From a virus: DNA of 39,008 nucleotides. A program made the translations under genes and the position numbers. The notes beneath the pieces were generated by a model that was not told the origin of the DNA, did no database searches, and saw only the letters and a program-made list of their open reading frames with translations. Each line of letters starts with the position of its first letter. Within the stretch, counting starts at the first letter, position 1. The stretch spans positions 1-39,008 of IMG/VR virus record IMGVR_UViG_3300050821_008879; one strand, given 5' to 3'. Below, one piece after another: positions 1-5,399 of the stretch.

Positions 1-27
1 TTGGCTGATGCTTCTAGCGATGCTCAT
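1..27. repeat. Left copy of 27-bp terminal repeat (contig closure)
   Basis: These 27 bases are identical to 38982-39008. A small reading frame continues without interruption from the right end into the left end. I read this as the overlap left when a circular molecule is assembled, not as a biological long terminal repeat. Confidence 0.93.
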
Positions 28-61
28 CGGCCTGATGTGGTTTCTTCACCCGAATAGCTAA
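1..61 (+). CDS. 3' part of small membrane protein gene split by the contig ends
   Basis: This is the distal part of a 34-residue gene that starts at 38938. The frame enters at base 2 and ends at TAA 59-61. The joined product is short and almost entirely hydrophobic in its middle (residues about 11-29, rich in L, M, I, W), so it should be a single-pass membrane peptide. The next gene starts 10 bases after its stop. Its function is unknown. It lies at the end of the run of early mini-genes rather than in the lysis cluster, so I do not call it a holin. Confidence 0.7.
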   Translation, partial: WLMLLAMLIGLMWFLHPNS

Positions 62-71
62 GGAGAGAGCC

Positions 72-275
72 GTGCCCAACATCATCGTCGAACTCCGCGC
101 GGAAATGACGCGCGTGCGCCAGATCCTCGGAAGGCTCGATCCGCAGCAGCGGGTCTACGCTTCGAATTGCGTCCGTTTCGCCGAGGAAAATATCTGTCTG
201 AACTCGCTCGAGGGAATGCAGGAATCGCTCTCCGATCTCCGAGCGATCCGCATTCAGCCTCAGGACGCCGCCTGA
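72..275 (+). CDS. Small hypothetical phage protein, 67 aa
   Basis: GTG start at 72, preceded by the ribosome binding site AAGGAGAG. The protein is 67 residues, predicted helical and charged, with two cysteines (about residues 32 and 42). Its length, its N-terminal pattern (N-I/L-I, then E and R-V-R) and its C-terminal L-x-x-L-R resemble the 67-residue product of 37905-38108, which lies about 1.1 kb upstream on the circle. The two could be distant paralogues. Its stop overlaps the next ATG (TGATG), so the two genes are translationally coupled. No function is recognised. Confidence 0.75.
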   Translation: MPNIIVELRAEMTRVRQILGRLDPQQRVYASNCVRFAEENICLNSLEGMQESLSDLRAIRIQPQDAA

Positions 276-580
276 TGGAACCGAAACAGATGCTCCGAAA
301 CCACCTGCTCGCCGCGACCATGCGCAACAGGTGGGAAACGCTGACCGAAATGGTTCGCGCGCTCACGAAGGAAACCGGCGCGCGTTTCTCACGGGCGGAC
401 GTCGCGACCTGGCTCAGGCAGCTTGCCGAGGACGGAGTTCACAGGCTCGCTTATCAAACGCGCCTGCCAAGCGGTCACATGGAATACCGGCTTTTCGTGC
501 GGGAGGAAAAAGTAGGGCGGGTTCCTCAATCGGGGAGGCGTGCGATTCCGTTGCCATTGAAGGGCGACCGGAAGGTTTGA
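275..580 (+). CDS. Hypothetical protein with winged-helix-like pattern, 101 aa
   Basis: I chose ATG 275 because it overlaps the previous stop (TGATG). The frame is open further upstream, but that part is antisense-like. The alternation of helices with a short beta-hairpin-like end (residues about 15-75, including V-A-T-W-L-R-Q-L-A-E-D-G then a Y-R-L-F strand) suggests a winged helix-turn-helix fold, as in small phage DNA-binding or replication accessory proteins. The C-terminal 25 residues are basic. It sits just upstream of the nuclease and initiator genes. The fold is inferred and the function unknown. Confidence 0.7.
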   Translation: MEPKQMLRNHLLAATMRNRWETLTEMVRALTKETGARFSRADVATWLRQLAEDGVHRLAYQTRLPSGHMEYRLFVREEKVGRVPQSGRRAIPLPLKGDRKV

Positions 581-586
581 TTCAGC

Positions 587-619
587 GGAGGCGTCTCTGC
601 GCCTCGCGCCGACGCCTCC
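587..619 (+). promoter_or_regulatory. Perfect 9-bp inverted repeat (hairpin) upstream of nuclease gene
   Basis: GGAGGCGTC (587-595) and GACGCCTCC (611-619) form a perfect stem with a 15-base loop, just after the stop at 580. No T-run follows, so it is not a standard intrinsic terminator. It could be an mRNA stability or attenuation element, or a protein binding site. The left arm contains GGAGG, so folding would hide a ribosome-binding-like sequence. Confidence 0.45.
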
Positions 620-740
620 TAGCCGTGAAGCAGGTTAACCATACGGGTATGGTATCGCGGAGGGCATCATTCCGGCAAAGCAAAAAATCTCGTCGTTTCC
701 GTTCCCGTGGCAGGAACCGAAGCACGGCGATCTCTACCTG

Positions 741-1178
741 ATGCAATGCGTTACGGAGTCGCAGGTTCAGGCGCAGATCCTCGAGCTGCTCGCGGCGTAC
801 CGCGTCGACGCCGTGCCGATCGATGCGGGCGGTCGCCGGCAGCGCGGGCGAATGATGGTGGCTGCGAAATCTTGGGGATTGGACATCGGCCGAGTGATCA
901 ACGTGAAAACCGGCGGCGCAATTCCGAAAGGCTTCGCCGACCTCGAGGCGACGCTCGCGCCTAAAGGCCGGTCGCTCTACATCGAGGTCAAGGCGCCGCG
1001 CTGGATCAATGCCGACGGATCTCTCGTTCGCCAAGCCGGAAAGCCGTCGGACGAGCAGCTCGCATTTCTGATGTCGAAGCACGTTCGCGGCGCGCTGGTC
1101 ATGGTCGCCTGGTCATCGATGGAGGTCGCCGCGCACCTGGCCGAGGCGCTCCTGGAAAACAAGAAGGCTCTGCATTGA
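741..1178 (+). CDS. VRR-NUC domain nuclease
   Basis: Predicted PD-(D/E)XK-fold nuclease of the VRR-NUC family, which cuts branched or replication-associated DNA in phage, often beside replication genes. In the 145 residues the signature is visible: G-F-A-D67-L, then a strand with E82-V-K84, then the helix with Q106 (E-Q-L-A-F-L). D67, E82 and K84 are the expected metal-binding and catalytic residues. ATG 741 overlaps the stop of a 30-codon basic frame (649-741) and has no good ribosome binding site. The nuclease frame itself is open back to 639 and reads like protein there, so the true N-terminus may be upstream at a non-standard codon. It stands 12 bases before the initiator gene. Confidence 0.88.
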   Translation: MQCVTESQVQAQILELLAAYRVDAVPIDAGGRRQRGRMMVAAKSWGLDIGRVINVKTGGAIPKGFADLEATLAPKGRSLYIEVKAPRWINADGSLVRQAGKPSDEQLAFLMSKHVRGALVMVAWSSMEVAAHLAEALLENKKALH

Positions 1179-1190
1179 GAGGCGGTTCGA

Positions 1191-1817
1191 ATGTCGAAGT
1201 TTCGTTACGTCGCCATCGCTCCTGGGCGCGCGGACGGCAAACACGTAGACGGAATGGGGAAGGCAGTCTTCCTTCACGACTTCCTCATCGATCACCAAAC
1301 CGACGAAGCCGGCCGCGTTCAGTACGGCAGGCTCATCACCTACGCCTGGATCCGCGAGCGGTTCAAAAATCCGCCTCCGCTTCGAACGCTGCAGCGATGG
1401 ATGGCTCGGCTCCGCGACGCCGGTTACATCGATTGCACGGCGGTCAGCTCTCAGCACGGCATGCGCGTCCGCGTTCTGAACCAGAAAAAGTGGCCGGCAA
1501 AGCCGATGCAGGGTTCGCTTTTCTCGCCCGAACCGCGGCAAATCAGCAGTGGAAAGGTCTGTGAGAAACCTGTGAAAAAGCCATCGAGTCCTGGTACTAC
1601 CCTCCCGCCAAAAGTGGCGGCAGCCTCCCGCCAAAAGTGGCGGTCGTATTCCTTAGGAGAAGAAAAGAACGAAGAAACAATCAAGAGCGCGGTCCGGGAG
1701 ATCTCACAGTCGCACTCTGTGGAAAACCCTCGGATGTCGGAGGCGGAAATCGAAAAGCGCCGGCAGTTCCTCCTGGATCAGGCTGACCAGCTCAAGCGGA
1801 AGTTCAAAATCTCCTGA
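1191..1817 (+). CDS. Replication initiator, winged-helix O-like protein
   Basis: 208 residues, with ribosome binding site GAGAGG before ATG 1191. Residues about 20-80 (start M-G-K-A-V-F-L-H-D-F, later L-Q-R-W-M-A-R-L-R-D-A-G-Y-I) fit the winged-helix DNA-binding domain of phage replication organisers such as lambda O. The C-terminal part is basic and low in predicted structure, with a charged helix at the end (about 170-205). The coding sequence itself contains two 20-bp iterons and DnaA-box-like motifs (1560-1726), as expected for an initiator that binds an origin inside its own gene. The downstream half would recruit host helicase. No phage helicase or primase is present. The role is inferred from fold and context. 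Confidence 0.72.
   Translation: MSKFRYVAIAPGRADGKHVDGMGKAVFLHDFLIDHQTDEAGRVQYGRLITYAWIRERFKNPPPLRTLQRWMARLRDAGYIDCTAVSSQHGMRVRVLNQKKWPAKPMQGSLFSPEPRQISSGKVCEKPVKKPSSPGTTLPPKVAAASRQKWRSYSLGEEKNEETIKSAVREISQSHSVENPRMSEAEIEKRRQFLLDQADQLKRKFKIS
1560..1579 (-). other. Two DnaA-box-like 9-mers
   Basis: Read on the minus strand, 1571-1579 is TTTTTCACA, which fits the DnaA-box consensus TTWTNCACA. 1560-1568 is TTTCTCACA, with one mismatch. They lie 21 bases before the first iteron. Confidence 0.4.
1601..1643 (+). repeat. ori: Two 20-bp iterons, probable replication origin core
   Basis: CCTCCCGCCAAAAGTGGCGG occurs exactly at 1601-1620 and 1624-1643, a 23-bp period (about two helical turns). Each copy contains an internal palindrome CCGCCA-AAAG-TGGCGG. 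An AT-richer stretch follows (1648-1683). The architecture of palindromic iterons inside the initiator gene next to an AT-rich segment matches the lambda-type origin, though lambda has four iterons. Function is inferred. Confidence 0.65.
1718..1726 (-). other. DnaA-box-like 9-mer
   Basis: The minus strand reads TTTTCCACA, a full match to TTWTNCACA, 75 bases beyond the second iteron and past the AT-rich stretch. Confidence 0.4.
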
Positions 1818-1831
1818 TAGGTGAAAAGCAA

Positions 1832-2065
1832 ATGCCAATTCCAAACCGACGCGACGACCTGCAGTCTTTCGGCTACTCCTATTCGAACACCGCGCGCTGC
1901 GGATCCGGAGTTCCAGGCAAGGGATGCAACGCCGTAATCGAATGGTGGCTCACTCCCAGCGGCAAAAAGATGCCGTTCACGATCACCATGTCGGGCGAAA
2001 ACGAAGTCCTGGAGCCGCACTGGTCGAGCTGTCCGAAAGCCGATTCTTTCAGGAGGAAAAAGTGA
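1832..2065 (+). CDS. Zinc-ribbon small phage protein, 77 aa
   Basis: A small, widely seen phage protein type. It has an N-terminal cysteine pair (A-R-C-G then G-C-N-A), the hallmark W-W-L-T-P-S-G-K-K-M-P-F segment and a C-terminal H-W-S-S-C-P, giving a likely C/C/H/C zinc site. Family members usually sit among phage replication genes and their function is unknown. ATG 1832 is preceded by AGGTGAAA. The stop overlaps the next start (GTGA at 2062-2065), and the codons just before it form the next gene's AGGAGG site. Confidence 0.8.
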   Translation: MPIPNRRDDLQSFGYSYSNTARCGSGVPGKGCNAVIEWWLTPSGKKMPFTITMSGENEVLEPHWSSCPKADSFRRKK

Positions 2066-2703
2066 AAATCGACGCGAAGGTCGATGTGGAATCAGTCGTG
2101 AAGCTCACCGCGGCCGTTTTGCGCCAGCTGCCGTTCGCCACGAACAACGCGCTCACTAGAACCGCGAAGGAAGCGGTCGACGCTGGTCGAAAAGAGCTGC
2201 AGCGCGACGTCACCGTCAGAAAGCAGTTCATCGTGAACAGGATCCGCATTTTGCAGTATTCCAAAGTCGGAAATCTGACCGCGATCGTCGGCCTTGACGC
2301 GAAGGTTCAAGGAACGCCGTTGCTGCTCGGTTTCCTCGAAGAAGGCGGCGAAAAAACGTCATCGAGCGGCGTCGGAATCGCGATCCCGCTCACTGGCGAA
2401 GCTGCTAGGCCGACGTTTCAGCAATCCGTGCCGACCGGATTTCGCTATAAGAATCTGAAGTTCATCGGCAGGGAAGGCAAAAAGAAAACCTACATCGTTC
2501 CGGACGTCGGCGTGTTCCAGCGCATCGCGCCCGGCGACTCACCTGATGCGACCGTTCTCATCTACTCGTTCAAGCCGTCCGCTCCGTTGCCAATCCACAC
2601 CCACATCCGTGAGGCGATGATCGCAGTCATCCGCGAACGGTTCGGAGCAATTTTCAACGACGAGTTCACAAAGGAAGTGCTTCACAAGGCGGGATCGCTG
2701 TGA
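2062..2703 (+). CDS. Minor tail protein Z-like / tail completion protein
   Basis: I chose GTG 2062 because it follows AGGAGGAAAA and overlaps the upstream stop. The frame is open to 1924, but the extra part is a shadow of the previous gene. The 213 residues show the pattern of phage gpZ-type tail proteins: an N-terminal helix with A-L-T-R-T-A-K-E-A, a basic segment (about residues 50-60), a G-x-L-E-E-G-G-E-K-T strand region, a V-P-D-V-G-V-F-Q-R segment and a C-terminal amphipathic helix ending near H-K-A. Such proteins help finish the tail end that meets the head. Its position before terminase, some 11 kb from the tail operon, is unusual. The assignment rests on pattern only. Confidence 0.5.
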   Translation: MKIDAKVDVESVVKLTAAVLRQLPFATNNALTRTAKEAVDAGRKELQRDVTVRKQFIVNRIRILQYSKVGNLTAIVGLDAKVQGTPLLLGFLEEGGEKTSSSGVGIAIPLTGEAARPTFQQSVPTGFRYKNLKFIGREGKKKTYIVPDVGVFQRIAPGDSPDATVLIYSFKPSAPLPIHTHIREAMIAVIRERFGAIFNDEFTKEVLHKAGSL

Positions 2704-2984
2704 GCGGCGCTGAGAAGATTCACCTAATGGGAAAGGACGACCGTGGCAACGATCTCTATGCGTTTCACTGTCCGGGCTGCGAGCACGGGCATCACGTCTC
2801 TGTGCCGATGTGGACCTGGAACGGGTCGTTGACTCTGCCGACGTTCACACCGTCCCTTCTTGTCAACGCACACGATCCTGCCTTCCGCTGCCATTCGTTC
2901 GTCAAGGACGGCCGGATCCAGTTCCTCGGCGACTGCCATCACTCGCTCGCTGGGCAGACCGTTGATCTGCCGGACTGGGAGTAG
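2700..2984 (+). CDS. DUF6527 family protein
   Basis: 94 residues, GTG start overlapping the previous stop (GTGA). It carries the hallmarks of the phage DUF6527 family: F-H-C-P-G-C-E-H-G-H-H near residues 22-32, W-T-W-N-G, P-T-F-T-P-S, and a C-terminal C-H-S-F-V-K-D-G-R-I-Q-F-L-x-D-C-H-H with A-G-Q-T-V-D-L. The conserved cysteines and histidines suggest a bound metal, probably zinc. The family is common in tailed phages next to terminase or replication genes, and no function is established. Confidence 0.88.
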   Translation: MSGAEKIHLMGKDDRGNDLYAFHCPGCEHGHHVSVPMWTWNGSLTLPTFTPSLLVNAHDPAFRCHSFVKDGRIQFLGDCHHSLAGQTVDLPDWE

Positions 2985-3144
2985 TGGACTTGCGGGGTTC
3001 GCTGGTGGGCCGCGCTCTGGGCGCGCCTACGAATGGGTCCTCCCCGGGCCCGGTGCCGGCCGCGGGTGACGGCGAGCGCGATTTATTTCTTGGGACTGAA
3101 ATTTTCTGACGGACTTTGTTTTTCTTTTTCGTTTGGGAGGATTC
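2985..3144 (+). other. Non-coding gap: GC-rich block then T-rich tract
   Basis: No gene fits in these 160 bases. The first half (to about 3078) is very GC-rich with CCCGGG/GGCCC/CCGCGGG self-complementary words. The second half is AT-rich and carries a pyrimidine tract (about 3117-3130). I see no convincing promoter hexamers and no stem followed by Ts. The composition switch just upstream of the packaging genes makes it a candidate for a promoter or packaging (cos/pac) site. Confidence 0.4.
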
Positions 3145-4467
3145 GTGGCTGCAGAGATGAAAGTTTCCTCATGGTCGGTCGACGAAGTGATTCCCTACAA
3201 AGGGAACCCAAGAAAAAATGAGGCGGCCGTCGAGAAAGTAGCGGCGTCGATCAAGGAGTTCGGATTCCGCGTGCCGATCATCGTCGACAAGGACGGCGTG
3301 ATCATCGCTGGCCACACCAGGCTGCTCGCCGCGCTGCGTCTCGGCATGAAGGAGGTCCCGGTCCACGTCGCCAAAGGTCTCACTCCCGCGCAGGTGAAGG
3401 CGTTTCGCCTGGCCGATAACAGATCCGGGCAGGAGGCCGAGTGGGACGAGGAACTCCTGAAGCTCGAGCTGGGCGACCTCTCCAAGATGGGCTTCGATCT
3501 CGCGGCCACGGGATTCGACGCGGACGAGATCTCCGCGTTCCTATCGATCGGCGACGGCGGTTTGCTCGAGGGCATCGACGAGGACGCGGTACCGGCGGCG
3601 CCGGAGAAACCGGCCGCCTTCCCAGGCGAGGTGATCACGCTCGGCAAGCACCGAGTCATTTGCGGCGACTCGACCGACCCGTTCGTCATCGAGAAACTTT
3701 TCGCCGGCGCGCGGGCCGACGCCGTTTTTACCGACCCTCCCTACAACGTGAACTACGAAGGCTCCGCCGGCAAAATTCAGAACGACGACATGGAGGACCT
3801 GAAGTTCAGAAAGTTTTTGCTCCGCGCGTACGCCGTGATGTTCCGCATGCTGAAGGACGGCGGAGCGATCTACGTTTGCCACGCTGACACCGAGGGATTG
3901 AATTTTCGGAGCGCGTTTCAGGAGACCGGTTTCAAGCTGGCCGGCTGCCTCGTCTGGGCCAAGGATGCGCTGGTCCTCGGCCGCTCAGATTACCAGTGGC
4001 AGCACGAGCCGATTCTCTACGGCTGGAAGCCGACCGGCTCGCATCGCTGGTACGGCGATCGCAAGTCCACGACCATTTCGGAATTCATGCTGGAGGCGCC
4101 TCTCACGCAGATCGAGCCGAACCTCTACCGGCTTCGCCTGGGCGACCAGTGGTTTGAAATCCGCGGCGAGAAGATCTCCGTCAAGGAAATCTCCACCACA
4201 GTCCTGAAGGTCCCGCGGCCGAAGCGCAACGAGGAACACCCCACCATGAAGCCCGTGCAGCTCATCGACAAGCTGCTCAAAAATTCCACGAAGAAGGGCG
4301 ACGTGGTGTTCGACTCGTTCGGGGGATCGGGCTCGACGCTCATCTCCTGCGAGAAGCTCGGCCGCACGGCGTACCTGTGCGAGCTGGAACCGAAGTTCTG
4401 CGATGTGATTGCTCTCCGCTGGGAACAGGCCACGGGGAAGAAAGCCAAGAGGGAATCCCGCCAATGA
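3145..4467 (+). CDS. ParB-like nuclease domain fused to beta-class DNA methyltransferase
   Basis: 440 residues from GTG 3145, which follows GGGAGG (TTG 3133 and ATG 3157 are alternatives in frame). The N-terminal third is a ParB/sulfiredoxin-like domain (P-Y-K-G-N-P-R-K-N, later I-I-A-G-H-T-R-L-L-A-A). The rest is an amino-methyltransferase with catalytic D197-P-P-Y200 ahead of the SAM-binding F392-G-G-S-G-S. This order marks the beta class, and DPPY suggests N6-adenine methylation. Such ParB-methylase fusions are common in phages and plasmids and modify phage DNA, likely against host restriction. No restriction gene lies nearby. The stop overlaps the next ATG. Confidence 0.92.
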   Translation: MAAEMKVSSWSVDEVIPYKGNPRKNEAAVEKVAASIKEFGFRVPIIVDKDGVIIAGHTRLLAALRLGMKEVPVHVAKGLTPAQVKAFRLADNRSGQEAEWDEELLKLELGDLSKMGFDLAATGFDADEISAFLSIGDGGLLEGIDEDAVPAAPEKPAAFPGEVITLGKHRVICGDSTDPFVIEKLFAGARADAVFTDPPYNVNYEGSAGKIQNDDMEDLKFRKFLLRAYAVMFRMLKDGGAIYVCHADTEGLNFRSAFQETGFKLAGCLVWAKDALVLGRSDYQWQHEPILYGWKPTGSHRWYGDRKSTTISEFMLEAPLTQIEPNLYRLRLGDQWFEIRGEKISVKEISTTVLKVPRPKRNEEHPTMKPVQLIDKLLKNSTKKGDVVFDSFGGSGSTLISCEKLGRTAYLCELEPKFCDVIALRWEQATGKKAKRESRQ

Positions 4468-4667
4468 GAAAAATCCGCCTTGCGATAAGCGATGGAGGCC
4501 ACGTCGCCGACGTCAGCGTACCGGAGTTTTTGAAGATGCCCGAGGTCGTGATCTGGGGCGATCGGTTCTTCGGGTTCCACGAGATGCTCCCTGAGCCCGA
4601 GGACGAATGCGTCGCAGAGTACCGCGAGGTGTTCGCCTATTTCATCATCCCGGAGGTGAAAGAGTGA
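4464..4667 (+). CDS. Hypothetical protein, 67 aa
   Basis: ATG 4464 overlaps the methyltransferase stop (ATGA). The product is acidic and beta-rich, with a central V-V-I-W-G-D-R-F-F-G-F segment. It ends in the GGAGG site of the next gene and overlaps it as GTGA. I recognise no family. The position between methyltransferase and terminase, in a translationally coupled chain, suggests expression with the packaging genes. Confidence 0.7.
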   Translation: MRKIRLAISDGGHVADVSVPEFLKMPEVVIWGDRFFGFHEMLPEPEDECVAEYREVFAYFIIPEVKE

Positions 4668-4927
4668 CTCTCCTCTTCGCCGAGTCCGGCGCGCAGCTCG
4701 TTCGCGAATTCCGGATCAAAATCTTCCGTCCCGGCAACGAGACGGCCAAGGTGCTGAAGATGCGCGCGCCAGGCGGTCACGGCTACAGCGAGAAAGACAT
4801 CGACGCGATCCTCGAGCTGACCGCCGACAAAATCGAAAAGGATTTTCCCGGCCACGAGTACGCGCTCGTTCCCGTGAGCCCCGTGCAATTCAACTTCGTG
4901 CATCGAGGCGAGCGTGCCTCTAGCTGA
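4664..4927 (+). CDS. Hypothetical protein, 87 aa
   Basis: GTG 4664 lies just after CGGAGGTGAA and overlaps the previous stop. The frame is open upstream, but only in antisense-like sequence. A basic-aromatic strand region (residues about 12-35) is followed by a helix (S-E-K-D-I-D-A-I-L-E-L-T-A-D-K-I-E-K). It overlaps the small terminase gene by 14 bases. No family is recognised. Confidence 0.65.
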   Translation: MTLLFAESGAQLVREFRIKIFRPGNETAKVLKMRAPGGHGYSEKDIDAILELTADKIEKDFPGHEYALVPVSPVQFNFVHRGERASS

Positions 4928-5399
4928 TGTTGGCCGCGTCGCGCAGGCCCTGAACCTCACCGAGCAGCGGGTCCAGCAGCTCGTCAAGGAGGGCATGCCC
5001 AGGGAATCGCGGGGGCAGTACGACGCCGTGAAGTGCATGCTCTGGTACATCCGGTACCTGCAGGCGGCGCTCGAAAAGAAATCGGTGCCGGTAGGCGACG
5101 GGCAATATGCCGGCGAGCGCGAGGAGCGAATTCGATTGCTCCGCGCGGACGCCGACCTCAAGGAGATGGAGCTCGCCAAAGAGCGCGGCCAGGTCGTGGC
5201 GATCCAGGACGTCGAGAAGGAAATGACCGACATGGTCCTCACGTTCAAAGCGCGAATCATGGCCGTCGCTCCGCGGCTCGCGCCCGAAATTCTCGGCGAA
5301 ACTTCGCGCGTCATGGCGCACGCGAAGATCGAGAAGGCGCTGAAGGAAGCGCTGCTCGTCCTGTCCAAGTGGGAAGACAAAAAGCGCGGAAAGGCTTAG
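4914..5399 (+). CDS. Terminase small subunit, Nu1-like
   Basis: The small terminase subunit binds the packaging site on phage DNA and hands it to the large subunit. The 161-residue product begins with a helix-turn-helix typical of Nu1-type proteins (V-G-R-V-A-Q-A-L-N-L-T-E-Q-R-V-Q-Q-L-V-K, then E-G-M-P-R). A long charged oligomerisation helix follows (E-E-R-I-R-L-L-R-A-D-A-D-L-K-E-M-E-L-A), then a C-terminal helical domain. It starts at GTG 4914 and its stop is immediately followed by the ATG of the large subunit gene, the normal order. Confidence 0.88.
   Translation: MPLADVGRVAQALNLTEQRVQQLVKEGMPRESRGQYDAVKCMLWYIRYLQAALEKKSVPVGDGQYAGEREERIRLLRADADLKEMELAKERGQVVAIQDVEKEMTDMVLTFKARIMAVAPRLAPEILGETSRVMAHAKIEKALKEALLVLSKWEDKKRGKA

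Noticed and set aside
649-741. 30-codon basic frame before the nuclease gene
   Set aside because: Arginine/serine-rich and without a ribosome binding site. Its overlapping TGATG with the nuclease start is suggestive but not enough to call a gene.
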